From Hwangdonia lutea (GTDB lineage Bacteria > Bacteroidota > Bacteroidia > Flavobacteriales > Flavobacteriaceae): a stretch of 64,000 nt of DNA. Positions 16,740 to 25,969 of the stretch are shown here, piece after piece; position 1 is the stretch's first letter; every line of letters begins with the position of its first letter. The translations under genes and the position numbers were made by a program. The notes below the pieces were generated by a model that made no database searches, was not told the DNA's origin, and saw only the letters and a list, made by a program, of their open reading frames with translations. Where the stretch lies: contig NZ_CP136521.1 in NCBI RefSeq assembly GCF_032814565.1, forward strand, positions 3,754,501 to 3,818,500, given 5' to 3'.

Positions 16740-17195
16740 TTAGTATTTTTTTGAGATTAAATTATCAATCGACCATTTCCCGCTACCATTAACTATTATG
16801 GTTAATGCAAGACCAATTACAAGAAGAGAATATTCATAACCTTCACCAGTTTGATTGCCAAACCAATTCATAAAAAAGCCATGTTCTAATTGCGTCGTAT
16901 AAATAATACCAATAAACATTCCTGCAAGCGATAATGCCCAGAACCTACTGAAGAACCCCATAATTAATGAAATGGAGCCAAAAAATTCAATCAATATTAT
17001 CGAGAAGGCCACAATACTTGACAAACCCATTTGCGTTGTAAATGATTCCATAGTTGCTGAAAAACCATAGCCTCCAAAAAGTCCTAGTAATTTTTGTGCG
17101 CCATGAGGAAATATTACCAAACCAAGTGTTAATCTTGCAATGCTAAATCCAATATTTGGATGTGACGTTAAAAATGTTTTTACTAAATTTTTCAT
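16740..17195 (-). CDS. DoxX-family membrane protein
   Basis: 151 residues and four hydrophobic segments. Family marks: ARLTLGLVIFPHGAQKLLGLFGG at the start (positions about 20-42), a central IEFFGSISLIMGFFSRFWA, and a C-terminal EYSLLVIGLALTII. DoxX proteins are inner-membrane proteins tied to oxidative or thiol stress in some bacteria. It is the middle gene of barrel - DoxX - FMN reductase, with gaps of 22 and 2 bases. Confidence 0.92.
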   Translation of the reverse strand: MKNLVKTFLTSHPNIGFSIARLTLGLVIFPHGAQKLLGLFGGYGFSATMESFTTQMGLSSIVAFSIILIEFFGSISLIMGFFSRFWALSLAGMFIGIIYTTQLEHGFFMNWFGNQTGEGYEYSLLVIGLALTIIVNGSGKWSIDNLISKKY

Positions 17196-17217
17196 AATGT
17201 TTAAGATTTAAAATTGT

Positions 17218-17862
17218 TTATAAAGTTTTTCGGTAATACACACCGAAAGATGATTTTTCTATAGGTTTTTGCCCATATTGGTCAAAGTCTAGTCCAAAAC
17301 CAAATTGGTGCCCATTATAAGACACACCTGCACGTAATTGCTGGAAACTTCTTGAGTGGGTTTTAAACTCATCCCAGATAGTTAAAAACTGTCCGTTTAA
17401 CCAAATAGAAACTATATCGCTTAATGGTATGTTAAATTGAAACTGCGCAAGCACTTCAGCATAGCTAGCATTCTTTTGATGAGAATGAGCAACTGTAGGA
17501 ATAATTATAAATAATGCTCGTGATTTTTTTAATATGAACTTTGCTGACAATCGTTCAGAGTACCCAGCAAAACTGTTGTAGTAAAAAGATGAACCAATAG
17601 CGATACTCTCGTTAATGTTCCAATATAAAGTTGGTTGAATTCCAACTTCATCAAAAACCTCATTCTCTTTTTTATTGAATTTTTGGAAGAATGCAAGGGT
17701 AGAAAGGTTCAGAGTATTTTCCTTATTAATTGGATAGTTTGAATACAGAGTAAAATCTGTTTTATCAAAACCAGAAAATAGTTCTACTTGTGCAAATTGT
17801 GCTTGTAAATAGTTGGCAAACCCAATTGTTAAGAACGTTGTAATGATTATTATTTTTTTCAT
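17218..17862 (-). CDS. Small outer-membrane beta-barrel protein, module A
   Basis: 214 residues, signal peptide ending NYLQAQ, then alternating amphipathic strands ending in an aromatic-rich terminus. The C-terminal half aligns with the 33912-34532 protein: FQQLRAGVSYNG / IQQLRFGIKKEK, then L-D-[FQ]-[DF] and a final [SN]FGV[YF]. The two are paralogues in equivalent positions, each between a Crp/Fnr gene and a DoxX gene. Likely a pore or surface component; the substrate is unknown. Confidence 0.75.
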   Translation of the reverse strand: MKKIIIITTFLTIGFANYLQAQFAQVELFSGFDKTDFTLYSNYPINKENTLNLSTLAFFQKFNKKENEVFDEVGIQPTLYWNINESIAIGSSFYYNSFAGYSERLSAKFILKKSRALFIIIPTVAHSHQKNASYAEVLAQFQFNIPLSDIVSIWLNGQFLTIWDEFKTHSRSFQQLRAGVSYNGHQFGFGLDFDQYGQKPIEKSSFGVYYRKTL

Positions 17863-17866
17863 GCTT

Positions 17867-17911
17867 CAAATTTCCGATAGGAACACATGAAAAAAAATGA
17901 ACTAGTTTAAG
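17867..17911 (-). promoter_or_regulatory. Crp/Fnr-type operator plus -7-like box before module A
   Basis: The 16-mer CTTAAACTAGTTCATT (minus strand, 17896-17911) is partly palindromic about ACTAGT. Exactly 21 bases on lies GAAATTTG (17867-17874), a 7/8 match to TAnnTTTG. The spacing equals that of the four clearer sites in the island. The predicted start of transcription almost coincides with the ATG at 17862, so the mRNA would be leaderless or the box is not the one used. The site abuts the stop of the adjacent Crp/Fnr gene. Confidence 0.55.
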
Positions 17912-17915
17912 ATTT

Positions 17916-18509
17916 TTACAATCTATTAACTTTCGAAATAATTTTACTCATAAATTCTGGTGTAATACCAATATAACCCGCTAAATCTTTTTGGGTAATT
18001 CTGTTGACAATTTTTGGATATTTCTTTTTAAACTCGAAATATCTTTCTTCCGCAGTTAATGATATGCCATAATTGGAACGTCTTATGTAACTTATGAGTG
18101 ACCTTTGGTATAAAATGCGATAAAATCTTTCGAATTTAGGTATTTCTTGAAAAAGCAAATCATAATTTGCTCGAGAGATACCTAATAATTCTGAGTCTTC
18201 GGTAGCTTTAATAAAATAGCGTGATGGTTCTTTGGTCATAAAACTAGCCAGATCTCCTGTCCAATAATCTTCAACCGCAAACATAGATATATGAGGTGCA
18301 CCGTCTTCATCTAAAGAATACACTTTTAAGCAACCTTTAGTGATAAAATACTCGTATCTAGTGATTTTACCTGCTTGCATTAAAAATGCTTTCTTTTTTA
18401 CTTTTACTTTTGTAAGCAAAGAAATATACTTTTGTTTTTCAAGCTCGGTTAAATCAATAAACCTACTAATATTATCAATAATTAGTTTATGTGAGTACTC
18501 CAATTTCAA
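17916..18509 (-). CDS. Crp/Fnr-family transcriptional regulator, module A
   Basis: 197 residues. Cyclic-nucleotide-binding-type barrel (MQAGKITRYEYFITKGCLKV, then HISMFAVEDYWTGDLASF) and C-terminal helix-turn-helix (NRITQKDLAGYIGITPEFMS, then KIISKV). The bound ligand is unknown. It lies immediately upstream of the barrel-DoxX-FMN reductase genes, with an operator in the 53-base gap, so it most likely controls them. The recognition-helix segment resembles that of the 5343-5927 regulator. Confidence 0.9.
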   Translation of the reverse strand: MKLEYSHKLIIDNISRFIDLTELEKQKYISLLTKVKVKKKAFLMQAGKITRYEYFITKGCLKVYSLDEDGAPHISMFAVEDYWTGDLASFMTKEPSRYFIKATEDSELLGISRANYDLLFQEIPKFERFYRILYQRSLISYIRRSNYGISLTAEERYFEFKKKYPKIVNRITQKDLAGYIGITPEFMSKIISKVNRL

Positions 18510-18682
18510 GATGTTTTTTTATACTTCTATAAAATTAAGGATTTGATACCTGTTTTTTTAAAAACTTTACTGATTATTTCATTCCCATTAATACACCCAC
18601 GTTTTTATAAATTTCCCTTCCTACTATAGTGTCAAAAAACCAATGGATTGCAATATAGGCTATTAAAGGCCACTAATTATAA

Positions 18683-19882
18683 TTAGTGTTTTTTAAGTTT
18701 TATTTTCTTATTTATATTAGGTAAGAAGAAGCTAACAACTCCTATTAAAGGAAGAAACGAACATAATTGGTACACAAAATAAATGGAGGTGAAATCGGCC
18801 AAAAGCCCAATTAAAGCAGAACCAACAGCGGCTACTCCAAATGCAAATCCATAAAACATTCCTGAAATTACCCCTAGTTTTTTAGGCAATAATTCTTGGG
18901 CATAAGAAATTATTGCAGGAAATGCAGATGCCATAATCAATCCTATAGTTACCATAAAAACATCCGTATAAAAAAGGCTAACATAAGGTAGCATTAAAAT
19001 GAAGGGTATTGCTCCTAAAACTGAAAACCATATAACATACAAACGTCCAAATTTGTCACCAAATGGTCCACCTATAATAGTTCCCAACATATACGAAAAT
19101 AGATATATAAATAGATGAATTTGAGCTTGTTCTATTGAGAGATTGAATTTTTCAATCAAATAAAAACTATAGTAATTTGATAGACTTGCGGCATATATAA
19201 ATTTCGAAAAAATTATCACTAATAATATTCCTAATATTAATTTCATCTTCTTCTTTGGAAAATCAAAATTTGATATAGAAACAATACTTTTTTTTAATTG
19301 AATATTTACTAAATACTTTTTATGCCAAATTGCAATTTTCTTCAGTATAAAGAACCCAATAATTAATGGTATTATAAAAACAATAATTAATTCTTGAGAA
19401 TCAGGCAAAACAATTAAAGCTACCAATAATGGCGCAATTGCTGTACCCAAATTGCCTCCAATTTGAAATATTGATTGAGCAACTCCAATCTTACCACCAG
19501 ATGCTAAATTGGCAATTCGACTAGACTCTGGATGAAAAATGGCAGATCCTACACCTATTAAAACACAGGAAATTATTATTGAGATAAAACCGTTTGCAAA
19601 AGATAAAAACAGAACGCCAAAAGTTGATATAAGAAATCCGAAAATTAAAGCATAGACCTGAGGTCTCTTATCTGTATAATAACCAATTAATGGTTGCAAA
19701 ATTGATGCGCTAAATTGAAAAGCAAAGGTTAATAAACCAATTTGAACGAAAGAAAGATGATACTTCTCTTTCAGCAGCGGATAAACTGATGGAATAACCC
19801 CTTGAATTAAATCATTTATAAGATGAGAAAAGCTTATAAAATAGAGAATCTGAAAAGTAGTTTCAGAAATTTTATTTTTCAT
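18683..19882 (-). CDS. MFS transporter of the fosmidomycin-resistance (Fsr) type
   Basis: 399 residues with about 12 membrane segments. Early motifs HLINDLIQGVIPSVYPLLKE and GLLTFAFQFSASILQPLIGY (residues about 20-65) and GSAIFHPESSRIANLASGGK (about 112-131) are diagnostic for Fsr-like drug exporters. A second half-repeat signature GTIIGGPFGDKFGR follows in the middle. It probably exports toxic compounds with proton antiport. It is a single gene with no clear operator. Confidence 0.88.
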   Translation of the reverse strand: MKNKISETTFQILYFISFSHLINDLIQGVIPSVYPLLKEKYHLSFVQIGLLTFAFQFSASILQPLIGYYTDKRPQVYALIFGFLISTFGVLFLSFANGFISIIISCVLIGVGSAIFHPESSRIANLASGGKIGVAQSIFQIGGNLGTAIAPLLVALIVLPDSQELIIVFIIPLIIGFFILKKIAIWHKKYLVNIQLKKSIVSISNFDFPKKKMKLILGILLVIIFSKFIYAASLSNYYSFYLIEKFNLSIEQAQIHLFIYLFSYMLGTIIGGPFGDKFGRLYVIWFSVLGAIPFILMLPYVSLFYTDVFMVTIGLIMASAFPAIISYAQELLPKKLGVISGMFYGFAFGVAAVGSALIGLLADFTSIYFVYQLCSFLPLIGVVSFFLPNINKKIKLKKH

Positions 19883-20017
19883 AAAATATACTTTACATGC
19901 TTGCTACTTAAGAGTAATTATTCTTATTACTTTAATGATGTTTACTTTTTTGAGTAGACAATCTTTTTTTCCAAACAACTTACTGCACAACTGAAGCTCC
20001 ACCTTGAGTAATATTTG

Positions 20018-21049
20018 TCACAATGATTTTAAATGTATAATTATTCTATCTGCTATTTGTTTAGCTGATGTCACTTGATTTAGATTCTTATATAATTCTC
20101 CATCCTTCCCTGAATAATGACCATGACCAACTAGGGTCATTAGCTTATATGCATTTGAATCAAAATCATTAGAGGAAATTTGGACCTCATAAATTAATGA
20201 GGGTTGCCCAACTTGACCTGAACCGGAATAAATTTTGTCGTTTGGATATTTATCTTTTGTATAATATTCATTCCAATCGTAAGATTGATTTAATTCAACG
20301 AGTATTTTATAATTTCCTTTGGCTATTTTGCTCTTTGAATTAATAATAAAATTACCTGTTGGTGTTGCACCCGAATAGGCATCGATATCGCTAGAGTTTC
20401 CTAAAGGCATATAAAGTCCATCTACTGCTTTAATACCGCGCTTGTGAGACCAATACGGCAAGGCTTCAGGTCTTCTTAATATAGCCGATTTCCATTGCTC
20501 ATCTTTTTTCTGCCCAAAATCAAATGTACTTGAAGAAATGACTCTTGAGATATATAGAGTTTGAATATAATTTCCATGAGTATCTTCAACCCAAATAGCG
20601 AATAATGGGTATTGAAATGCTTTTCCTTTTTTTAATTCAATACTTATAAGTTTATCTCCTTTGGCTTTCTTTAAATCTATAACCTGGTAATCAAAATTCA
20701 TTTCTTTTTTACCAAGTTGTTCGTTGCGAATTTGATTACCGAAAGCATATAACTTATTTAATAAAGGAAGTTCAAAATAGACAGCAAGCGCTAATAAAAC
20801 TACTACCAATACTATTAGTGGGCTTTGTAATTTTTTAAACTTTGATAATCGCTTACCTAAAATGTAGTTTTTTAAAGGCAATTTATTATTGACAATGTGA
20901 AAAACCATAGCCAACATAAACAACAAAGCAAAAAGTGTGTGCAATGATGCTATACTTTTTTTAAAAGGCAAAAAATACATTAAGATACCTGACCCTGTTA
21001 AAACCAATAATAATATCAATAAAATAATGCCTAATAGACGTCTGCTCAT
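20018..21049 (-). CDS. DUF4405/DUF2271-like membrane protein, 3' end probably frameshifted
   Basis: 343 residues as read. Two membrane helices and a His pair (ASLHTLFALLFMLAMVFHIV) near the N-terminus look like a small haem-binding DUF4405-type anchor. A large exported domain follows, with YSGATPTGNFIINSKSK and YDWNEYYT, as in DUF2271-like proteins. The frame ends in HLKSL at 20018. The other frame continues NYTFKIIVTNITQGGASVVQ to a stop at 19980-19982, which looks like the genuine end. A single-base indel near 20030-20045 would explain this. Function unknown; redox-related is likely. Confidence 0.6.
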   Translation of the reverse strand: MSRRLLGIILLILLLVLTGSGILMYFLPFKKSIASLHTLFALLFMLAMVFHIVNNKLPLKNYILGKRLSKFKKLQSPLIVLVVVLLALAVYFELPLLNKLYAFGNQIRNEQLGKKEMNFDYQVIDLKKAKGDKLISIELKKGKAFQYPLFAIWVEDTHGNYIQTLYISRVISSSTFDFGQKKDEQWKSAILRRPEALPYWSHKRGIKAVDGLYMPLGNSSDIDAYSGATPTGNFIINSKSKIAKGNYKILVELNQSYDWNEYYTKDKYPNDKIYSGSGQVGQPSLIYEVQISSNDFDSNAYKLMTLVGHGHYSGKDGELYKNLNQVTSAKQIADRIIIHLKSL

Positions 21050-21066
21050 TCCAAATAGCTTAAATA

Positions 21067-21912
21067 TTAGTTAGCATCAATTTTTGGTGTCCAAACACCC
21101 AATTGGGCATTTTCTTTTACATACTCTGAAAAGTCTTTAGGTTTCCTTCCTAATACTTTTTCAATATCATTGGTGATTTCAGAATTATCAGGGTTTCCTA
21201 GAACTTCAGAGAACAAATATTCAATTAACCAAACAAATTCAGTTGGAACTCCTTGTTGATTCATAACATTAACATATGCAGGTAAAGCAATTGGAGTAAA
21301 GGTTATGTCCCTACCTATTACAGACGATATTTCTTTAATCACTTGTTTAAAAGTTAATTGTCTTGGCCCTGTTAATTGATATATTTTACTATTGTGTTTT
21401 TCATGTAATAATGCTTCAACAGCTACATCAGCAATATCATCAGTATCTACATAAGGCACTTTTGCATCAGCCTGTGGTAAGGCTACAAACCCTTCCAATA
21501 TAGGCTCTAAAAAGAAACTCTCACTAAAATTTTGGTTAAACCAACTTGCTCGAACAATGGTATAATCAATACCCGAATGAATAATCACCTGTTCACATAA
21601 TTCTGCTTCTCTTTCTCCTTTACCAGACAAGAGTACCAGTTTTTTTACTTTGCTTATCTTCGCAAGCTTGGTTAAATTTTCAATGGCCTCTAAAGCTCCA
21701 GGAACCGCTAAATCTGGTTGAAACGTTATATAGACTTTATCCATACCCTGTAGAGCTTCAATCCAAGTTTCGGAATTGTCCCAATCAAAAGAAGGTGTTG
21801 CAGATCGGGAACCAATTCTTACACGATGTCCAGATCCGATTAATTTACTAGCTACTTTACGGCCTGTTTTTCCAGTTCCGCCAATTACTAAAATGTTACT
21901 TTTATTTTTCAT
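21067..21912 (-). CDS. NmrA-like NAD(P)-binding protein
   Basis: 281 residues. The N-terminal Rossmann motif VIGGTGKTGRKVASKLIGSG is of the atypical-SDR NmrA/HSCARG class. It continues with VLLSGKGEREAELCEQVIIH and YTIVRASWFNQNFSE, the positions where this family has lost the YxxxK triad. It may sense or bind NAD(P)H or act as an oxidoreductase. It is 17 bases upstream of the DUF4405-like gene and 21 bases after the DUF1772 gene, forming an operon from 22837 down to ~20000. Confidence 0.87.
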   Translation of the reverse strand: MKNKSNILVIGGTGKTGRKVASKLIGSGHRVRIGSRSATPSFDWDNSETWIEALQGMDKVYITFQPDLAVPGALEAIENLTKLAKISKVKKLVLLSGKGEREAELCEQVIIHSGIDYTIVRASWFNQNFSESFFLEPILEGFVALPQADAKVPYVDTDDIADVAVEALLHEKHNSKIYQLTGPRQLTFKQVIKEISSVIGRDITFTPIALPAYVNVMNQQGVPTEFVWLIEYLFSEVLGNPDNSEITNDIEKVLGRKPKDFSEYVKENAQLGVWTPKIDAN

Positions 21913-21933
21913 TTTTATTTATATTTTTATTTA

Positions 21934-22431
21934 TTATTCCGTAATACGAGTATGGCTTATTATAAGTATGAGGAATGACGCTATAGAACTAATTGTTCTA
22001 ATTAAATGCAAACGATTCCATTGCCCTTCAAATGTGTCTCTAAGAATTTTTAGGTCCTCTGTACTCGCTGAGCTCAAATCTGTTTTGTATAAAATTTGAT
22101 TTAGTGGTACATTTCCAAAAAAAGTGACCAGTAAAACTCCAATTAGGTAAATCCCAACGGCTAAGATTAATAACACGATTAAAGAGTTTGATGAACTTCT
22201 AAGGGTAAATAAATTGATTAACCCTAGAAAGAAAGGTCCAAAGAATACAATAAAAAATGCTGGGTTAAGTATTGTTCTATTCATTTGTTGAAAAGCGCTT
22301 AAATAACCACGGTCATTTAAATTGCCAATCCCAAGAGTGACTGCATTAGACCATGTAAAGCAAAGCCCTGCTGATAATCCAGTTAGCAATATTAGAGCAA
22401 CTATTCCTATATTTTCAAAAGTGAAATTCAT
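21934..22431 (-). CDS. DUF1772 (anthrone oxygenase-like) membrane protein
   Basis: 165 residues and four hydrophobic segments. The order GLSAGLCFTWSNAVTLGIG, FQQMNRTILNPAFFIVFFGP, then NVPLNQIL and the late FEGQWNRLHLIRTISS is the DUF1772 pattern. Relatives in actinobacteria and fungi oxidise anthrones, but in Bacteroidota the role is unknown. It overlaps closely with the DUF5367 gene (4-base gap) and precedes the NmrA-like gene. Confidence 0.85.
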   Translation of the reverse strand: MNFTFENIGIVALILLTGLSAGLCFTWSNAVTLGIGNLNDRGYLSAFQQMNRTILNPAFFIVFFGPFFLGLINLFTLRSSSNSLIVLLILAVGIYLIGVLLVTFFGNVPLNQILYKTDLSSASTEDLKILRDTFEGQWNRLHLIRTISSIASFLILIISHTRITE

Positions 22432-22435
22432 GGGT

Positions 22436-22837
22436 TTATTGTCTTGCCGTTATATTTTGAGGATATACACAAACATACCAGTATAAAACTGCTACTAATA
22501 AGAATTCAAAAGCTATAATCCAGAACCCTATAGAGGTAAAAAAGGTATAATGACTTCCACCATTTGGAATTTCAAATAAGGGCACTGTAATCAACGCATC
22601 TAAAGCAACACTTGTTAACAGCATGGTTTGGGCAACTTTAAGTCCATGTGTTTTTTTGTCTTTTTTGTAATAAAAAGAACAACCAAACCATACTAATGGT
22701 ATAACAACAATAAACAGCACTACATTTGCTTGTGTATTAGGGTTTTCTAAAATAGGAACATAATAAGAAATTGAATAAAAAAGTACGGCAATAATCCAAA
22801 TAGCTATACCTAGTAAAATGGCGCGTTTAGTTTTCAT
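22436..22837 (-). CDS. DUF5367-family membrane protein
   Basis: 133 residues with four membrane segments: LLGIAIWIIAVLFYSISYYV, a VVLFIVVIPLVWFGCSFYY segment, AQTMLLTSVALDALITVPLF and a C-terminal IIAFEFLLVAVLYWYV. The layout and the ALDALITVP motif match DUF5367. It is the first gene of the four-gene membrane/redox operon. A TAnnTTTG box lies 27-34 bases before its ATG. An AraC regulator ends 92 bases upstream and may control it. Confidence 0.75.
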   Translation of the reverse strand: MKTKRAILLGIAIWIIAVLFYSISYYVPILENPNTQANVVLFIVVIPLVWFGCSFYYKKDKKTHGLKVAQTMLLTSVALDALITVPLFEIPNGGSHYTFFTSIGFWIIAFEFLLVAVLYWYVCVYPQNITARQ

Positions 22838-22863
22838 GTCTTTTCTGTTTAAAAGTTACATGA

Positions 22864-22871
22864 CAAAACTA
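22864..22871 (-). promoter_or_regulatory. Promoter -7 box of the DUF5367-DUF1772-NmrA operon
   Basis: TAGTTTTG on the minus strand, a perfect TAnnTTTG, giving a leader of about 20 bases to the ATG at 22837. Around 22893-22908 lies an A/T palindrome with TTTTAAAA at its centre, at roughly the -40 position; it could be a regulator site, possibly for the adjacent AraC protein. Confidence 0.6.
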
Positions 22872-22929
22872 TTGCGATAACTAAAGATTAGTTTGTTTTA
22901 AAAGAATTATGATTTGTTCGAAAAGTTAG

Positions 22930-23784
22930 CTATTTAATTTGACTAGGGCGATAACCAAATTTTTTTTCGAAGGCGTTTGAAAACGAACTCAAACTATCGT
23001 AGCCAACATGCCATGAGGCTTCTTGCACCGTCGTTTCCTGGTTTCTAATCATTTCATGTGCTAAAGTTAGACGCTCATTTTGTAGGTACTTAAAAACTGG
23101 CACGCCGAAAAACTCTTTAAATTCCTTTTTTAGTTTAAACGTATTTAAACCAATTTGTTTGGAAATTTCGCTTAACGAAGGTGGATTATCCAAATTGTTC
23201 AACAATATATCTTTAGCTTGATTGAGTTTTTCACGTTCAGTAGTTTTAATTTTTGCAGTTTTTAAACTTGCCAATTGACCAAAAAAATGAGATAACAAAG
23301 CTGTAATCTGACTTCTAAAAAACATCATTTTAGTCTTGCCTTCGTATTGTATGTTAAATAGAGAATCTACTATTGTCTGCATTTCAGGAGTCATATAAAA
23401 TGTTGGCCCTTCCACATAGTGATCTGAAGGATTAACCAACTGGTTTAGCATTTCGCTAAAGAGCTCACCTTCTTCATTGGGTAAATTATCTATGTTATTA
23501 ATAGATGTAGCAACCACAATACATTGGAGTGATTTTAAAGGAGAAACTGAATGTAAGAATTCAACATTTTCGTCGGCATAAAATGAAAGCGCCAAACCTT
23601 TTGTGTAACTAAATATTTTGTTTTTGGTTCCATATTTCACATTTAAATCAACATTTCCTGAGCCATAAAATGCAACTGCTATTAATGGTTCGTCAAAAAA
23701 ACAAGAATCTGTTGTTGGCTCATTGGTTTTTGCTTCTTCAACCAAAATAATGAAATCATTTATGTGGATAAAATCTCTTGTCAT
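22930..23784 (-). CDS. AraC-family transcriptional regulator
   Basis: 284 residues. The C-terminal ~100 residues hold two helix-turn-helix units: PSLSEISKQIGLNTFKLKKE, and TVQEASWHVGYDSLSSFSNA followed by FEKKFGYRPSQ, the standard AraC/XylS signature. The N-terminal half is a variable ligand domain. It lies directly upstream of, and in line with, the DUF5367 operon, the most likely target. Length is usual. Confidence 0.93.
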   Translation of the reverse strand: MTRDFIHINDFIILVEEAKTNEPTTDSCFFDEPLIAVAFYGSGNVDLNVKYGTKNKIFSYTKGLALSFYADENVEFLHSVSPLKSLQCIVVATSINNIDNLPNEEGELFSEMLNQLVNPSDHYVEGPTFYMTPEMQTIVDSLFNIQYEGKTKMMFFRSQITALLSHFFGQLASLKTAKIKTTEREKLNQAKDILLNNLDNPPSLSEISKQIGLNTFKLKKEFKEFFGVPVFKYLQNERLTLAHEMIRNQETTVQEASWHVGYDSLSSFSNAFEKKFGYRPSQIK

Positions 23785-24041
23785 AATACTTGGCTTTAAA
23801 GTTAATTAAATATTGATTATTTAATTTTTACAATGCTAAAACAATCATGCTTAGTATATAAAATATTCATTGTAATGGTATTGCGGTTAGCCCATAATCT
23901 AATAAAGCATACCAAATTAAAGTACGATGGATATTCTAAATACTTGTTGAAACATACCTATTAACGCATGATTATTCATGAAAACGGTATTCACTTAGTT
24001 CCAATAACAATGAAAAGTTAAAGGTAATGAAGAAAAATGTA

Positions 24042-24890
24042 CTAATTCAAAATTTTATTTTGAACCATTACATTATCAGTTGCACTTGGAACATGTTTAG
24101 AGTTTTTAATTAAAACAACTTCTTTTAGAGAAGGAAATATTTTACTTGCTCTTTTTATCATTTTTTTACCTGGAAACATGATGTCTTTATCAGCAGCAAA
24201 AATGCTGATTGGTGTTTTTATATTTTTAGCTGAATCTTTAGAAATAACAGGCAGTGGTGAGAAATCCATGTTGCAGTGTTGAAATGTATTTGACATAAAG
24301 GCTAAAGCAAAATCATCGTAGTCAGAAAACAGTACGCTCATTACTTTTTTAATATGCTTTTGGTTATTAGTTTTGATGAATTTTTTCAATGGAATAAACA
24401 TCTTCCATAAATTTAAGAGTGGATTGCCATTCACAATATACACAGGTGCAATTAAGAAAACATGCTTAATTGGTGTTTCATTGAACTCTAGTGCTTTTAA
24501 ACTGATGAAACCACCAAAGGAAAACCCAACTAATGTAACGTCTTTCAGCCTTAGTTTTATGATTATTTCAATAAGCCATTTACCATATTCTAAAGATTTC
24601 ATATCCAATCTGTTCTCTGCACTTTTATTGGGTTGTGCTAATACATCTACTGCAAAGACGCAATATTTAGAGGCAAAATTGGGAAAAGACTCTAAAATTA
24701 AAGGCGCACAACCACCAGTACCATGAATAAGTAGCAAAGGCGGTTGTTTAGTATCTCCTGTAATTATAACATTAGTAGCTCCAAACTTTGTTTCTACCAA
24801 TTTTTCAGAATATTCAATATTCAGCTCCTTTAACTTTTGATTGTAAAGGGATATGATTTTTTCTTTCCCTTCTTGTGATTTAAAAAACAT
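24042..24890 (-). CDS. Alpha/beta hydrolase
   Basis: 282 residues. LLLIHGTGGCAPLILESF (oxyanion), nucleophile elbow VGFSFGG (Ser about 124), acid in AADKDIMFP, His in NSKHVPSA. No signal peptide. It follows the broken MDR gene by 29 bases, so the pair once formed an operon. The substrate is unknown. About 250 AT-rich bases without a gene separate it from the AraC gene. Confidence 0.86.
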   Translation of the reverse strand: MFFKSQEGKEKIISLYNQKLKELNIEYSEKLVETKFGATNVIITGDTKQPPLLLIHGTGGCAPLILESFPNFASKYCVFAVDVLAQPNKSAENRLDMKSLEYGKWLIEIIIKLRLKDVTLVGFSFGGFISLKALEFNETPIKHVFLIAPVYIVNGNPLLNLWKMFIPLKKFIKTNNQKHIKKVMSVLFSDYDDFALAFMSNTFQHCNMDFSPLPVISKDSAKNIKTPISIFAADKDIMFPGKKMIKRASKIFPSLKEVVLIKNSKHVPSATDNVMVQNKILN

Positions 24891-24919
24891 AGACTGTTCG
24901 TTTTTTGAGTGATGATGAT

Positions 24920-25882
24920 TTATTGATTGATGATTGCTATATTTCCTATTTTATGGCCACTTTCAATATATTTGTGCGCTTCTACAATATTTTCTAATTT
25001 ATAAGTTCTATCAATAATTGTATTGAGTTTTCCTTGAGAAAAAAACGTTGTCAATTCAGTTAACAACCCTTTTAAATCGTTTTGTTTTCTAATGCCTGTT
25101 GCTGAAAATTTTACTTTTGTAGGCACTATAATAGAGTGCCATAATACACCAATACTTAATACTGGTGTGATAAAAACGCCTTCATTATACAGGATTTTTT
25201 TACACCTTCTATAAGTTGATTTGCCTACAGTGTCATAAATAACATCATAAAAATTTCCTGTTTTTGTAAAATCATGTTTTTTATAGTCTATCACATGATC
25301 AGCTCCTATTGATTTTACTAAATCTACATTTTTAGTACTACATACTCCAGTTACGGTAGCTCCTATATTTTTTGCTAGTTGAATAGCTGCAGTCCCCAAG
25401 CTACCTGATGCTCCATTAATTAAAATGTGTTGCTCTTTTTTTAAGTTACCTATATCTTTTAAAAAACTATAGGATGTTAGGAAGCCATCACAAATTGGCG
25501 CTGCTTGTACATGAGTTATGTTGTTTGGTTTAAATACCATTATTGAATCTTCAGGAATACATAAATACTCTGCATTAGTACTATTACTAAATAGTTTTTC
25601 TCCAAATACCTTATCATCAATTTTAAATTTGGTTACTAAATCTCCAACCGATTCTATAACTCCGGAAAAAACCAGTCCCTAAACAAGTGTTTTTAGGTTT
25701 AAAAACACCTAAAAACAATCTGCCAAACCTTGGCTTTCCTAGTCTTATCATGGTGTCTGCTCTTGTTATTGAAGACGCAATAATTTTCACTAAAACCTCA
25801 TTAGGTTTAGGCAATGGCTTGTCAGTATCAATAACATCAATCACTTCTGGAGAACCGTATTTTGTATAAATGCAGCTTTCAT
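24920..25882 (-). pseudogene. Zinc-independent MDR / quinone oxidoreductase, two frameshifts
   Basis: On the minus strand ATG at 25880-25882 gives MKAAFIQ. A one-base shift there, and a second in a 6-base T run near 25672-25677 (plus-strand A run), break the gene. The correct frames join as YGSPEVIDVIDTDKPLPKPN, then VKIIASSITRADTMIRLG, then SGVIESVGDLVTKFKIDDKV and on to the NAD(P) site HILINGASGSLGTAAIQLAK in the intact 206-codon distal frame. The whole would be a ~320-residue medium-chain reductase of the quinone-oxidoreductase type. A second N-terminal copy lies at 27605-27826. Confidence 0.8.
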
Positions 25883-25969
25883 ATTCTGTTATTTTTCAGC
25901 AAAGTTGGTTAATGTGTGGGGTAAAAAAGTTCGTGTTTTGAAATTAGAACTTAATTGGTTGACGCATTG

